From Saprospiraceae bacterium (GTDB lineage Bacteria > Bacteroidota > Bacteroidia > Chitinophagales > Saprospiraceae): a stretch of 33,595 nt of DNA. The stretch spans positions 1 to 33,595 of the forward strand of contig JAGQWZ010000023.1 of assembly GCA_020436835.1 (NCBI GenBank), given 5' to 3'. This document shows, piece by piece, positions 8,460 to 18,073 of this stretch. Positions within the stretch are counted from its first letter, which is position 1; each line of letters begins with the position of its first letter. The notes under the pieces are model-generated. The model saw only the letters and a program-made list of their open reading frames with translations, had not been told where the DNA came from and did no database searches. The position numbers were made by a program, and so were the translations under genes.

Positions 8460-9032
8460 CTAGGTGAAGTCCAGGAGCTTGCCATCTACCCGGACTTTTG
8501 CATATCCCAGTTTGCGTATTTGGTCAAACAGTTCCCGGTAATGTCCTTTTCTCGCCCTGACCACCGGAGCAAGTATGACAATACGGCGCCCGGCAAAGTG
8601 ATTCAGCACGTGACGAACAATCTCCTCTTCCGAGAATTTGATCATTCGTTTACCGCTGACATAGGAGTATGCCTCACCGACTCTGGCGAAAAGGAGTCTC
8701 AAAAAATCATAGATCTCGGTTATAGTTCCGACCGTAGAACGAGGGTTCCATCCGGTCGTTTTCTGTTCTATACTGATGACCGGACTGAGCCCATGAATTT
8801 CTTCAACATCCGGCCGGTCCATCTTTCCAATAAATTGACGGGCGTAGGCACCAAAGGTCTCCATATAACGTCTTTGACCTTCCGCATAGATAGTGTCGAA
8901 AGCCAAGCTCGATTTACCACTCCCGCTGATCCCCGTAATAACTACCAATTGATTCTTGGGAATATTAACCGATATGTTTTTAAGATTGTGCTCCCGGGCA
9001 CCGATTACTTCTATAACCTCGTCTTTAATCAT
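8460..9032 (-). CDS. uvrA: UvrA N-terminal fragment up to the amber codon (ATP-binding site I)
   Basis: The 190-residue piece starts [19 protein letters not shown], the standard UvrA beginning. It has Walker A at 34-42 (GISGSGKSS) and the segment [19 protein letters not shown] near 51-69 that is diagnostic for UvrA. It also covers part of the UvrB-binding insertion ([19 protein letters not shown]). It lacks the signature motif and Walker B of the same nucleotide-binding domain, so on its own it could not form a working ATPase. The leader of 66 bases has a TATCTTTG box at 9099-9106. Confidence 0.8.
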   Translation of the reverse strand: MIKDEVIEVIGAREHNLKNISVNIPKNQLVVITGISGSGKSSLAFDTIYAEGQRRYMETFGAYARQFIGKMDRPDVEEIHGLSPVISIEQKTTGWNPRSTVGTITEIYDFLRLLFARVGEAYSYVSGKRMIKFSEEEIVRHVLNHFAGRRIVILAPVVRARKGHYRELFDQIRKLGYAKVRVDGKLLDFT

Positions 9033-9098
9033 TTTGGGTTATGGAATTTTGTTAGAATCCAACTCCATTTATCTGCATTGCTATGAACTTGAAGCCGG

Positions 9099-9106
9099 CA
9101 AAGATA
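9099..9106 (-). promoter_or_regulatory. TATCTTTG -7 box for uvrA
   Basis: On the minus strand the bases read TATCTTTG, a full match to the Bacteroidota -7 consensus TAnnTTTG, 66 bases before the uvrA ATG. I do not see a clear -33 TTG element at the usual distance. Confidence 0.55.
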
Positions 9107-9187
9107 GCAACCGATTTTGAGCATTTAAGTTCACACGTGCGATAAGTTTGGGGAGGTGCTCTAGCGTTTTAGAAAATAGGGGTAAGG

Positions 9188-10333
9188 TCAGTCAACAATC
9201 ATTGAAGCGTGATCCAGTTTTTGTTGAACAATATTGGAAGGCAAATTTCTAAACTCATACTGCTGATTTCTCAATTTTGGTTCAAATCCTGCCTCTGCAA
9301 TAGCTTTTTGGATGCCATCAGCGGTGAAACGAAAGGCAGCACCTGCGGCAGATACGACATTTTCTTCGATCATGATACTGCCGAAATCATTTGCCCCGGC
9401 GTGGAGACAAGTTTGGGCTACCTGTTTACCAACCGTCAGCCAGGACGCCTGAATATTGCTAATGTTAGGCAACATAATTCGACTCATGGCTATAATGCGA
9501 ATATATTCATCCCCTGTGCAGGTATTCCGGGCACGTTTAAGTTTTTTCAATATCGTCCCTTCATCTTGAAACGGCCAGGGAATAAAAGCGATAAACCCTT
9601 TGGCATCGCCTGGTTTCTCTGCCTGTACCGATCGAATATCGACGAGGTGTTGCATCCTTTCTTCATTGGTCTCAATATGACCGAACATCATCGTGGCCGA
9701 AGTGGTCAACCTTAGCTGATGTGCCACGCGCATGATTTCCAACCATTCATCGCTCCCACATTTTCCTTTGGAAATAAGGCGTCGTACCCGGTCGTTTAGT
9801 ATTTCTGCCCCCGCCCCTGGTAGACTATCCAGACCGGCATCGATTAGTGCCGTAAGTACTTCCCGGTGGGTCGATTGTTCCAACTTCGTTATGTGGGCAA
9901 TTTCGGGAGGTCCAAGGGCATGTAACTTTAGATTCGGGTAAAGCGATTTTAATTCCCGGAACAAGTCACAATAGTAGGCCAATCCCAGATCAGGATGGTG
10001 GCCTCCCTGCAGGAGAAGCTGTTCACCTCCAAACGCAAAAGTCTCTTCTATCTTTCGTTTATATTCATCGATACTGGTAATGTAAGATTCGGTATGACCG
10101 GGACGTCGATAGAAATTACAGAATTTGCAGTTAGCTATACAAACATTGGTTGTATTTGAATTTCTGTCGATAATCCAGGTGACTACCTGTCCGGGTACAT
10201 GTGCCTGACGTAGCTGGTTGGCTACAAACATGAGCTCTGCGGTAGGAGCATTCTCAAACAAATGTACACCCTCTTCTGCGGTCAGAAACTCGCGCTTTAT
10301 TGCTTTTTCCAGCAGGGCTGATATCTTCATCAT
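9188..10333 (-). CDS. mqnC: Cyclic dehypoxanthinyl futalosine synthase (radical SAM), MqnC
   Basis: A 381-residue radical SAM enzyme with the cluster motif C65xxxC69xxC72 (CIANCKFCNFYR). The following segments (GGEQLLLQGGHHPD, LPGAGAEIL, TSATMMFGHIET and FIPWPFQ) match MqnC. The enzyme cyclises dehypoxanthine futalosine in the futalosine route to menaquinone, an alternative to the MenFDHCEB pathway. The close relatives MqnE and CofH are distinguished by the GGHHP segment and overall length, which fit MqnC better. No other mqn gene is in the window. It starts at ATG ATG 10333, with its own promoter box and divergent to the rimP cluster, so it is probably a single-gene unit. Confidence 0.9.
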   Translation of the reverse strand: MMKISALLEKAIKREFLTAEEGVHLFENAPTAELMFVANQLRQAHVPGQVVTWIIDRNSNTTNVCIANCKFCNFYRRPGHTESYITSIDEYKRKIEETFAFGGEQLLLQGGHHPDLGLAYYCDLFRELKSLYPNLKLHALGPPEIAHITKLEQSTHREVLTALIDAGLDSLPGAGAEILNDRVRRLISKGKCGSDEWLEIMRVAHQLRLTTSATMMFGHIETNEERMQHLVDIRSVQAEKPGDAKGFIAFIPWPFQDEGTILKKLKRARNTCTGDEYIRIIAMSRIMLPNISNIQASWLTVGKQVAQTCLHAGANDFGSIMIEENVVSAAGAAFRFTADGIQKAIAEAGFEPKLRNQQYEFRNLPSNIVQQKLDHASMIVD

Positions 10334-10358
10334 TTAGTAACAATACTTAAGAGCTCAA

Positions 10359-10366
10359 CAAAGATA
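10359..10366 (-). promoter_or_regulatory. TATCTTTG -7 box for mqnC
   Basis: A full TAnnTTTG match on the minus strand, 25 bases upstream of the mqnC ATG. It lies in the 243-base divergent region shared with the rimP cluster. Confidence 0.6.
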
Positions 10367-10490
10367 AGAAAGCTTGGTTCTCGATCATTTTCAAGACAGT
10401 GAAACCTTTTGCCCGGCTTTGGCATTCACTATCAGGGAGTTGAGACAGGAATGGAGTTCAGTATTTCTGGCGTGAGTGGAAAATTATTCT

Positions 10491-10498
10491 TATCTTTG
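10491..10498 (+). promoter_or_regulatory. TATCTTTG -7 box for rimP-nusA-infB
   Basis: A full match to TAnnTTTG. Transcription would start around 10504, giving a leader of about 70 bases before rimP that contains the hairpin at 10523-10551. Confidence 0.6.
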
Positions 10499-10522
10499 CC
10501 ACGATTTTTGAAAGACAAAACG

Positions 10523-10551
10523 AGAGGGAACAGAATCTGTTCCCTCTTTTT
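10523..10551 (+). terminator. Leader hairpin with T-run upstream of rimP (possible attenuator)
   Basis: An 11-base-pair perfect stem (10523-10533 with 10537-10547) encloses a three-base loop AAT. It is followed by four more T residues, so the 3' arm runs into a tract of T. It has the form of an intrinsic terminator, yet sits between the promoter box at 10491 and the rimP ATG at 10577. It could attenuate the operon or release a short RNA of roughly 45 bases. Confidence 0.6.
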
Positions 10552-10576
10552 ATTACCTACCTCATTGATTTACCAT

Positions 10577-11047
10577 ATGGAAACTAACGAGATTTCCACC
10601 TGGGTGGAGCAATTTATGGAGAACATTGACGGCGATTATTATCTGGTTGATGTTTTATGGAATAGAAAATCTCTCAAATTGGAGGTTTTTATTGATACTG
10701 ATGAGGGTGTGACATTGGGAGAATGTCAGCAGATAAGCAGACTGATACAGTCCGATCTGGACCTGAGTGGACTTGCGCCGGAAAATTATATGTTGGACGT
10801 ATCTTCTCCTGGTTTGGAAAGACCTTTAAAACTGCGCCGGCAATATGTTAAGAATGTCGGTAAAGTGCTACTAGTTGAATTGAAAGGGGGTGCCAAAGAA
10901 ATAGGAAGATTAGAAAGAGTAGAGGAAGATGGATTGGTAATAAGTCCGGAAAAAAAAGGTGTTAAAGGCAGAAAAACCACCTATGGAATCGAGAAAATGA
11001 TACTATGGAGCGAAATAGAAAAAACTTTTGTACAAATAAGATTTTAA
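10577..11047 (+). CDS. rimP: Ribosome maturation factor RimP
   Basis: Starting at ATG 10577 this gives 156 residues, matching the usual RimP length of about 150. The frame stays open further upstream, but that extension crosses the promoter box and leader hairpin and is rejected. The characteristic segment is DYYLVDVLWNRKSLKLEVFIDTDEGVTLGECQQISR, followed by YMLDVSSPGLERPL near residues 73-86. RimP binds the 30S subunit and assists late maturation, in particular protein S12 placement. It is the first gene of the conserved rimP-nusA-infB cluster, 12 bases before nusA. Confidence 0.93.
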   Translation: METNEISTWVEQFMENIDGDYYLVDVLWNRKSLKLEVFIDTDEGVTLGECQQISRLIQSDLDLSGLAPENYMLDVSSPGLERPLKLRRQYVKNVGKVLLVELKGGAKEIGRLERVEEDGLVISPEKKGVKGRKTTYGIEKMILWSEIEKTFVQIRF

Positions 11048-11059
11048 ACTGAAAATGCG

Positions 11060-12301
11060 ATGATGAATCTTGTTGATACTTTTTCCGAATTCAAAACGGG
11101 AAAGAATATAGATCGTCCGACGATGGTTCGGGTATTAGAGGATGTATTCAGAACATTAATCCGGAAGAAATATGGTAGTGATGAAAATTTTGATGTTATT
11201 GTCAACACTACAAAAGGAGACCTTGAGCTATGGCGAGTCCGGGCTATTGTCCCTGACGGTGAGGTGACTGATGAAAGCAGTCAGATTTCGATTTCGGAAG
11301 CTCAATCAATTGACGAGGATTATGAGATCGGAGAGGAGTGCTACGAACAACTTTTTCTGGAAGATTTTGGAAGGAGAGCGATCATGGCGGCACGCCAGAC
11401 TCTCATCTCCAGAATCATGGAATTGGAAAAAGATGAAGTCTTCAAACGGTACAGCGAACGAGTTGGTGATGTCGTGATCGGAGAGGTTCATCAAATTCTA
11501 AAAAGAGAAATTCTCGTACTGGACGATGCAACCGGTAGCGAACTGGTCTTACCCCGGACAGAAATGATTCGAGGTGACTATTTCCGAAAAGGCGATATGG
11601 TTAAAGCCGTGATTAAAAAAGTGGAGATGAAAAATAATGCTCCCGTTGTAATCATTTCGCGGACTGAAAATGTCTTCCTTGAAAAATTGATGGAGCAGGA
11701 AGTGCCGGAAATTGAAGACGGTTTGATTACGATAAAGAGAATTGTGCGAATACCGGGTGAAAGAGCCAAGGTGGCGGTTGAATCTTACGATGACCGGATA
11801 GATCCAGTAGGCGCATGTGTGGGGATGAAAGGTTCACGTATTCACGGTATTGTTCGTGAGCTTCGAAATGAAAACATCGATATAGTGAACTATACCAACA
11901 ATATCGTACTATATATACAGAGAGCACTCACACCGGCAAAGGTGACTAATATCGAGTTAGACCTCGATACCCGAAGAGCCTCAGTATATCTGAAACCGGA
12001 TCAGGTTTCTCTGGCCATAGGAAAAGGTGGATCCAATATTAAACTGGCCAGTCGTCTGACAGAATTCGAAATTGACGTGTACCGTGATTCGGATGAGATC
12101 GAGGTTGATGATGTTGAACTGGATGAATTTGCAGACGAGATAGAACCATGGATCATCGATGAACTTAAGAATATTGGTTGTGATACCGCTCGATCTGTGC
12201 TAAAACTCAGTAGAGACGAATTGGTACGAAGATCAGACTTGGAAGAAGAAACCATATCTGAAGTATTAAACATTTTAGCTTCTGAGTTTGAAGATGAGTA
12301 A
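11060..12301 (+). CDS. nusA: Transcription termination/antitermination factor NusA
   Basis: A 413-residue NusA. Residues about 1-130 are the RNA-polymerase-binding N-terminal domain. An S1 domain follows at about 135-200 (GDVVIGEVHQILKREILV ... MIRGDYFRKGD). Two KH domains occupy about 225-350, with DPVGACVGMKGSRI and LAIGKGGSNIKLAS as their GxxG-type cores. NusA modulates pausing, termination and antitermination and contacts the nascent RNA. The acidic C-terminal extension (about 355-413) has one helix-hairpin-like segment rather than the two AR repeats of E. coli. Two adjacent ATG codons are possible starts (11060 and 11063). Confidence 0.95.
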   Translation: MMNLVDTFSEFKTGKNIDRPTMVRVLEDVFRTLIRKKYGSDENFDVIVNTTKGDLELWRVRAIVPDGEVTDESSQISISEAQSIDEDYEIGEECYEQLFLEDFGRRAIMAARQTLISRIMELEKDEVFKRYSERVGDVVIGEVHQILKREILVLDDATGSELVLPRTEMIRGDYFRKGDMVKAVIKKVEMKNNAPVVIISRTENVFLEKLMEQEVPEIEDGLITIKRIVRIPGERAKVAVESYDDRIDPVGACVGMKGSRIHGIVRELRNENIDIVNYTNNIVLYIQRALTPAKVTNIELDLDTRRASVYLKPDQVSLAIGKGGSNIKLASRLTEFEIDVYRDSDEIEVDDVELDEFADEIEPWIIDELKNIGCDTARSVLKLSRDELVRRSDLEEETISEVLNILASEFEDE

Positions 12302-12346
12302 GCATAGCGAGGAATAACTAACTTTGTAAAGGAATTTTATTTGCGG

Positions 12347-15088
12347 ATGGCAAGACGTTTAGTCAAAATAGCTAAAGAATTAAATGTAGGTACCGGATCT
12401 CTGGTAGATCACCTTCTGAAGAATGGTTTTGAAATTGAAAACAAACCAACTGCTCAGGTATCAGATGAGATGTATGAAGTACTTGTGCGAGAGTTTCAGA
12501 ATTCGATGGCTGTCAAGGAACAGGCAGATCAATTGATTATTGGTACCCGGCCTTCAGTCAAAGAGGAGAAGACTGAGACTTCCAAAGGAGTATCCGGGAC
12601 GAAGACCCCTCTACCTCCCCTCGTCACCAAGAAAAAAGAGGCAGAAGCCGCAGCCGAAGCTGAGACTCCTCCCCCGGCGGAAAAAGTAGAGGAACCTAAA
12701 ACCGTGGATCTGCGGGAGGAATCGAAGCCTCAGATCAAGGTGGTGGGTAAGATTGACCTGGAAAAGAAGAAAGAGGCGCCTGTCAAGAAAGAGGTAGAGG
12801 AAGAGAAGAAGGAGACTGCAGAGGTCAAGGAAGAAGCGGCGAAGGAAGAAAGCGTACCACAAAAGGCGGAACAGAAAGCAGAAGAAAGTAAGGAGGAGGA
12901 AAATGAAATGATCCGGGCAGAAGCTCCGCAACTTAAAGGATTAAAGATCCTGGGTAAAATAGATACCCAGAAGTTTGATAAGCCTAAGAAAAAGAAGGAA
13001 ACACCAGCGGCCAAGAGTACGTCGGATGATCAGGAAAAGAAATCCCGCTCCCGAGATGATGATCATAAAAAACGTCGTCGTCGTCGTACCAAGGTCAAAA
13101 CCTCACGGGTCGGATCCGATCAGAGAGATCGCCGGGGGAAAAAGACCGAAGAAGTTAAAGAAGTTTCGCAGAAAGAGATTGATGAGAAAATCAAGGCTAC
13201 AATGGCACGGCTTTCCGGAGGGCGTCAACGGAAGCGACAGAAAATCCGGAGGGATAAGAGAGACACCATGCGTGAGAAGCAGGAGCTCGAAATGCAGGAA
13301 AAGGAAACAAAAGCCATTCAACTTACGGAATTTGTTACTGCTCAAGAGCTTGCCAATCTCATGAATGTTTCGGTGACGGACGTGATCACCACCTGTCTCA
13401 ATTTGGGTGTAGTCGTCTCCATCAATCAGCGTCTCGATGCAGAGATCATAGAACTGCTGGCCGAAGAATATGGTCACGAAGTAGAATTTATTAGTGCGGA
13501 AGATGAGACAGAAGAAGAGGAAGAAATTATCGATGATCCTGAAGATCTAAAGCCCAGAGCTCCGATCGTGACAGTAATGGGACACGTAGACCATGGTAAA
13601 ACTTCATTGCTTGACTACATCCGGATGACAAATGTTGCCGGAGGTGAGGCAGGTGGAATCACCCAGCACATCGGTGCCTATGAAGTGAATGTCGGTGAAG
13701 AAGATCGAAAGATTACTTTCCTGGACACACCTGGTCACGAAGCATTTACCGCCATGCGAGCCCGAGGTGCTAAAGCCACCGACATCGCCGTCATTATCAT
13801 CGCGGCAGATGACAATATAATGCCTCAAACCAAGGAAGCGATCAGTCATGCCCAGGCGGCGGGCGTACCTATGGTCTTTGCAATTAACAAAGTAGACAAA
13901 GATGGTGCCGATCCTGAAAGGATAAAACAACAACTGGCCTCTATGAATCTGTTGGTTGAATCCTGGGGTGGTAAATATCAATCGCAGGATATATCAGCCA
14001 AAACCGGTCTGAATATCGACCTCTTACTGGAGAAAATCATTTTGGAAGCAGATCTACTTGAGCTGCAAGCCAATCCTGATCGTGCTGCGCTTGGTAGTGT
14101 GATCGAAGCCTCTCTGGATAAGGGCCGCGGTTATGTATGTAAGTTATTGGTAACCAATGGCACCCTATCTATCGGTGATTCAATCGTAGCTGGTGAGCAC
14201 TCTGGAAGGGTGAAGGCCATGTACAATGAACGCGGAAAGAAAGTAAAGGTAGCCGGACCTTCCACTCCGGTTTTGATTCTTGGTTTGAGTGGTGCTCCCC
14301 AGGCCGGAGAGAAATTCAAGGTGACAGATACGGAACAGGAGGCACGTCAGATTGCCGCTAAGCGGGCTCAGATTACCCGCGAACAAACTACCCGTGCCAG
14401 TAAACGAATCAGTCTTGATGAAATTGGTCGGCGACTCGCACTGGGTACATTCAAGGAACTGAATCTTATTGTTAAAGGAGATGTGGACGGTAGTATCGAA
14501 GCCTTGTCCGATGCGTTGCTGAAGCTTTCGCAGAAGACAGTTCAGGTTAATATCATCCATAAAGCTGTTGGTCAAATTATCGAGTCAGATGTACTTCTGG
14601 CATCCGCTTCCGATGCGATCATCATAGGTTTTCAGGTGCGTCCATCCATGTCTGCCCGAAAATTGGCGGAGCAGGAAGGAGTACAAATCAAGCTCTATTC
14701 AATTATCTATGAAGCAATCGAGGAGATCACCGCAGCTATCGAAGGACTGCTCGAACCGACCAAAGAAGAGAAGATTATCGGGCAGATGGTGGTTAAAGAG
14801 ACATTTAAGATCAGTAAGGTGGGTACCATCGCCGGATGTTTCGTGGAAGATGGTAAGTTTAACCGTGATACCCATGTCAGGGTTATTCGTGATGGTATTG
14901 TGATCTATCCGACTAAAGAAGGGGTGACCGGAGAAATCAGCTCACTGAAGCGGTTTAAAGATGATGTTAAAGAAGTTCGGAGTGGTTTAGAGTGTGGTAT
15001 TACGATTAAGAATTTCAATGACATAAAGGTTGGTGACGTGATCGAAGGATATACGATCATTGAAATCAAGCAAGTCCTAAAAACCTAG
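12347..15088 (+). CDS. infB: Translation initiation factor IF-2
   Basis: A protein of about 913 residues. The first 50 residues are the IF2-N subdomain ([24 protein letters not shown]). Residues about 55-300 are a long low-complexity region rich in Lys, Glu and Arg, containing two related peptides, IKVVGKIDL and LKILGKIDT. The second IF2-N segment ([18 protein letters not shown]) comes before the G domain, which has GHVDHGKT near 411-419, DTPGHEAF and NKVD. The beta-barrel and C-terminal domains that bind fMet-tRNA follow. IF-2 places initiator tRNA on the 30S subunit and promotes subunit joining. The start is ATG 12347; a TTG at 12341 in frame has better spacing to AAAGGA at 12329 but is less likely. 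Ends with TAG. Confidence 0.95.
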   Translation: MARRLVKIAKELNVGTGSLVDHLLKNGFEIENKPTAQVSDEMYEVLVREFQNSMAVKEQADQLIIGTRPSVKEEKTETSKGVSGTKTPLPPLVTKKKEAEAAAEAETPPPAEKVEEPKTVDLREESKPQIKVVGKIDLEKKKEAPVKKEVEEEKKETAEVKEEAAKEESVPQKAEQKAEESKEEENEMIRAEAPQLKGLKILGKIDTQKFDKPKKKKETPAAKSTSDDQEKKSRSRDDDHKKRRRRRTKVKTSRVGSDQRDRRGKKTEEVKEVSQKEIDEKIKATMARLSGGRQRKRQKIRRDKRDTMREKQELEMQEKETKAIQLTEFVTAQELANLMNVSVTDVITTCLNLGVVVSINQRLDAEIIELLAEEYGHEVEFISAEDETEEEEEIIDDPEDLKPRAPIVTVMGHVDHGKTSLLDYIRMTNVAGGEAGGITQHIGAYEVNVGEEDRKITFLDTPGHEAFTAMRARGAKATDIAVIIIAADDNIMPQTKEAISHAQAAGVPMVFAINKVDKDGADPERIKQQLASMNLLVESWGGKYQSQDISAKTGLNIDLLLEKIILEADLLELQANPDRAALGSVIEASLDKGRGYVCKLLVTNGTLSIGDSIVAGEHSGRVKAMYNERGKKVKVAGPSTPVLILGLSGAPQAGEKFKVTDTEQEARQIAAKRAQITREQTTRASKRISLDEIGRRLALGTFKELNLIVKGDVDGSIEALSDALLKLSQKTVQVNIIHKAVGQIIESDVLLASASDAIIIGFQVRPSMSARKLAEQEGVQIKLYSIIYEAIEEITAAIEGLLEPTKEEKIIGQMVVKETFKISKVGTIAGCFVEDGKFNRDTHVRVIRDGIVIYPTKEGVTGEISSLKRFKDDVKEVRSGLECGITIKNFNDIKVGDVIEGYTIIEIKQVLKT

Positions 15089-15150
15089 CCCCACTCCTTT
15101 CGTCCCGGTGCTTTAAAATCATTCGATTAATTTCGTTTGCAAAACTTGAT

Positions 15151-15921
15151 ATGAATCAGGAGCAGGTCAAAGATTTGCTTGATCAGTACGTCGATCAAAT
15201 CAACCGGCCGTCTTTTATTGACCAGGACCCAATTTCTATCCCTCATAGCTTCACTCACCGGCAGGATATTGAGATAGCCGGCTTCTTTGCTGCGACCTTT
15301 AGTTGGGGACAACGAAAGACGATAATCAATAAATGTAAGAGACTCCTGTCCCTAATGGATAATCGCCCTTATGATTTTATTCTTTCGCACAAACCGAAAG
15401 ATAGACAGCGTTTCGAACAGTTCGCTCATCGAACATTTCAATACACGGATACTATTTACTTTCTCACTTTTTTACAGAATCATTACCGCCAGCACGATAG
15501 TCTTGAGTGTCTATTTGTGGACTCTTCCGAAAGTGCCCTGGACCTTGCCTCTTTTCACGACCGGTTTTTTGACTTCCCCGATGCCCCTCTGCGTACTCGG
15601 AAACACATCCCAACTCCACTACGGAAATCGACTTGTAAACGGATCAACATGTTCCTTCGATGGATGGTCAGGACGGACAACCGGGGTGTGGATTTTGGAT
15701 TATGGAAACGTTTGAAGCCCAGCCAGTTGTTGATACCCCTGGATGTCCACGTAGACCGGGTGGCTCGTAAATTAAACCTATTGAAAAGAAAGCAGACCGA
15801 CTGGCAGGCCACGCTCGAACTTACCGAACAATTACGAAGATTCAATCCAGATGATCCGGTCATGTATGATTTTGCGCTCTTTGGTATCGGGGTTCTTGAC
15901 AAAGAAATTATCTTTCCCTAA
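15151..15921 (+). CDS. TIGR02757 family protein (DUF2400)
   Basis: A 256-residue protein. The segment EIAGFFAATFSWGQRKTIINKCKRLLSLMDNRPYDFI near residues 40-77 and LLIPLDVHVDRVARKLNLL near 190-210 are typical of the TIGR02757/DUF2400 family, which is widespread in Bacteroidota and some Proteobacteria. The second segment resembles the helix-hairpin-helix/GPD part of DNA glycosylases (the P-x-D-xHV pattern), so a nucleic-acid role is possible but unproven. It starts at ATG 15151, 62 bases after infB. Only a partial promoter match (TTCGTTTG at 15132) is visible, so it may be read through from infB. Confidence 0.85.
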   Translation: MNQEQVKDLLDQYVDQINRPSFIDQDPISIPHSFTHRQDIEIAGFFAATFSWGQRKTIINKCKRLLSLMDNRPYDFILSHKPKDRQRFEQFAHRTFQYTDTIYFLTFLQNHYRQHDSLECLFVDSSESALDLASFHDRFFDFPDAPLRTRKHIPTPLRKSTCKRINMFLRWMVRTDNRGVDFGLWKRLKPSQLLIPLDVHVDRVARKLNLLKRKQTDWQATLELTEQLRRFNPDDPVMYDFALFGIGVLDKEIIFP

Positions 15922-15986
15922 ACGGCTGGTCAACTTACACAGATACAATTTGTTAGTTTTACAGGCCATAAAATTAAGCAGTACGA

Positions 15987-17516
15987 ATGACAGGAAAAGC
16001 CGCATTACTAATATTAGATGGTTGGGGATTGGGTCAGGAAGCTTCGGCAGATGCCATCTTACAGGCAAATACTCCTTTCGTTGACCAGTTGATCAAGGAA
16101 TATCCAAATTCTACCCTGGTAACACATGGAATGGATGTCGGACTGCCGGAAGGGCAGATGGGAAACTCAGAAGTGGGTCATTTAAACATAGGCGCCGGTA
16201 GAATCGTATACCAACAATTTGCCCGGATTAACAAAGCCATAGAAGATGGGGAACTTGCTAAAAATGAAGTGCTGGTCACTGAAGCAAAAAAGGCAGTTGA
16301 TAGTGGGAAGACCATACATCTATTTGGCCTTTTATCCGACGGTGGGGTACATTCTCACATCAATCATTTAAAAGCGTTGATCCTCATCCTGGAGGACCTT
16401 GGTGCCAAGGATATTTTTGTACATGCTTTCATGGATGGACGGGATACGGCGCCGACCGGAGGTAAAGGATATATGGAAGATCTTGAGCGATTTCTCGTGG
16501 ACAGGCCAACCAAAGTCGCTTCTGTTATTGGCCGCTATTATGCGATGGACCGGGATAAACGATGGGAAAGGATTAAAAAGGCCTATGACTTGTTGGTGCA
16601 CGGTGAGGGTAACCACAGTAAAGATTTGGTGAAATCAATAGCCCAGAGTTACAAGGATGAGGTTACAGATGAATTTATTTTGCCTATTGTCCGGGTCAAC
16701 AAACAGGATCAGGCTATCGCAAAAATGGAGGATGGTGATCTTCTAATTTGTTTCAATTTTCGTACTGACCGTCCTCGGGAGATCAGCACCGTATTGACCC
16801 AGGAAGACATGCCCGAATACGACATGAAAAAATTAGCGGTGGATTACGTCACGATGACTCGCTATGATGAAACATTCACTGGCATAAAAGTACTATTCGA
16901 AAACGACGAACTGGTGAACACCATGGGGGAAGTCGTGGCTAATGCGGGGAAGTCTCAGGTTCGTATTGCTGAGACGGAGAAATATCCGCATGTAACTTTT
17001 TTCTTTTCCGGAGGACGTGAAATACCGTTTGAAGGTGAGGAAAGAATTCTGGTAGCTTCACCAAAGGTCGCCACTTATGATATGCAACCGGAAATGAGTG
17101 CCTATGAAGTGACGGATAAAGTAATAAAACACGTACGGGATAAGGTACCCGACTTTATCTGCCTCAATTTTGCCAATGCCGATATGGTGGGACACACCGG
17201 CGACTTTAAAGCAGCTATGAATGCAGCCGAAGCCGTTGATTCATGTATGTCCAGGTTAGTGCCGGTTTTGCTTGAACATGATTATAAGATCATCGTTATT
17301 GCCGATCATGGAAATGCTGACTTCATGATTAACCCGGATGGATCTCCCAATACGGCGCATACCAAGAATCCGGTTCCATGTATTCTGGTGAGCAATGATT
17401 ACAGGAATGTAAGACTGAAGAACGGAAAACTGGCAGACATTGCCCCCACTCTCTTATCGTTGATGCAAATTCAATTGCCAAAGCAGATGACGGGAGATAA
17501 TCTGATCGAGAGTTGA
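15987..17516 (+). CDS. gpmI: 2,3-bisphosphoglycerate-independent phosphoglycerate mutase
   Basis: A 509-residue GpmI of the alkaline phosphatase superfamily, which interconverts 3- and 2-phosphoglycerate in glycolysis through a phosphoserine intermediate and two manganese ions. The catalytic serine is S61 in MGNSEVGHLNIGAG. Other signatures are LILDGWG near 8-14, AFMDGRDTAPTGGKGY, FNFRTDRPRE, and the metal-binding ADMVGHTGDF and IADHGNADFM near the C-terminus. Length is normal for the family. The lipoprotein gene that follows begins six bases after the gpmI stop, suggesting co-transcription. Confidence 0.96.
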   Translation: MTGKAALLILDGWGLGQEASADAILQANTPFVDQLIKEYPNSTLVTHGMDVGLPEGQMGNSEVGHLNIGAGRIVYQQFARINKAIEDGELAKNEVLVTEAKKAVDSGKTIHLFGLLSDGGVHSHINHLKALILILEDLGAKDIFVHAFMDGRDTAPTGGKGYMEDLERFLVDRPTKVASVIGRYYAMDRDKRWERIKKAYDLLVHGEGNHSKDLVKSIAQSYKDEVTDEFILPIVRVNKQDQAIAKMEDGDLLICFNFRTDRPREISTVLTQEDMPEYDMKKLAVDYVTMTRYDETFTGIKVLFENDELVNTMGEVVANAGKSQVRIAETEKYPHVTFFFSGGREIPFEGEERILVASPKVATYDMQPEMSAYEVTDKVIKHVRDKVPDFICLNFANADMVGHTGDFKAAMNAAEAVDSCMSRLVPVLLEHDYKIIVIADHGNADFMINPDGSPNTAHTKNPVPCILVSNDYRNVRLKNGKLADIAPTLLSLMQIQLPKQMTGDNLIES

Positions 17517-17521
17517 TCGAA

Positions 17522-18073
17522 ATGATTAGATCGAAATTCTGCTTGCTGGCATTTCTGGGAATCACTGCGTGTGGGCTGAATACTGAAAACCAGTCGAATT
17601 ACCAGAACGCCCCTTTTTTCGATCTTGCGGGTTACATTAGCACCTACGTAAAAGACAGTACAAGCCACAAGGTTTCCAAGACTATACAGGTTGATACCTC
17701 CGTCGAATCAAAAATCCTTGACAATTACCCCATCTGGAAAGACATTAAGGACTTTGATGCCTACGATATCAATCGTCCGGCACTTTATGATAAATACTCA
17801 ATTGATACTACTTTTTCACCTTCTGCTTACTCGATTATCTACTTACCAAAAGAAGGCACGAAAGACCTCAAGGTCACCCGTCTTCAGATTAAAGTGGAGA
17901 ACGGAGAGGTTACTTCTATTCAAATAAAGACGTCAAACAATAGTTTTCTGGATAAGGTAAAAATGGAAATCAATTGGACTCCCAGGAGAGGCTATATTCT
18001 TGAGCGGGCAAGTGATAAGATTTTCAGGGATGAAACTGAACTACAGACGATTGAAGTTTCCATTATATCATAA
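17522..18073 (+). CDS. Putative lipoprotein of unknown function
   Basis: A 183-residue protein beginning MIRSKFCLLAFLGITACG: a short basic N-terminus, a hydrophobic core and a lipobox ITAC with C17 as the likely lipidated residue. The mature part is beta-rich with no domain that I can name. ATG 17522 is chosen over an in-frame TTG at 17513, because it gives a normal signal peptide and avoids overlap with gpmI. It should sit in the outer or inner membrane facing the periplasm. No terminator follows; its stop codon overlaps the end of an open minus-strand frame that may be a gene remnant. Confidence 0.75.
   Translation: MIRSKFCLLAFLGITACGLNTENQSNYQNAPFFDLAGYISTYVKDSTSHKVSKTIQVDTSVESKILDNYPIWKDIKDFDAYDINRPALYDKYSIDTTFSPSAYSIIYLPKEGTKDLKVTRLQIKVENGEVTSIQIKTSNNSFLDKVKMEINWTPRRGYILERASDKIFRDETELQTIEVSIIS

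Larger units (their letters stand above)
6156..9032 (-). pseudogene. uvrA: uvrA interrupted by an in-frame TAG codon
   Basis: Read straight through, this frame encodes an excinuclease ABC subunit A of about 957 residues, close to the 940 of E. coli. One TAG codon at 8460-8462, codon 191, breaks it. There is no frameshift: the residues on either side (KLLDFT, stop, GLQVERFKTHDIEIVVDRI) continue the normal UvrA sequence in the same frame. UvrA is the ABC-type damage sensor of nucleotide excision repair and works as a dimer with UvrB. TAG terminates recO, infB, the DUF5606 gene and others here, so general recoding is unlikely. Either the gene is inactivated, or it makes two pieces, or the base is a sequencing error. 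A second, intact uvrA paralogue elsewhere is possible, as many Bacteroidota carry more than one. Confidence 0.85.

Noticed and set aside
8460..8462. TAG recoding (for example pyrrolysine-like) in uvrA
   Set aside because: TAG is the normal stop of several intact genes here (recO, infB, the DUF5606 gene, the small secreted protein), and UvrA has no known use for a non-standard residue at this place.
8430..9086. 218-residue plus-strand open frame across the uvrA amber site
   Set aside because: It is the antisense shadow of the UvrA N-terminal coding sequence, with no family features of its own.
12611..13014. Long antisense frames inside infB
   Set aside because: They arise because the low-complexity Lys/Glu-rich region of IF-2 gives few stop codons on the other strand.
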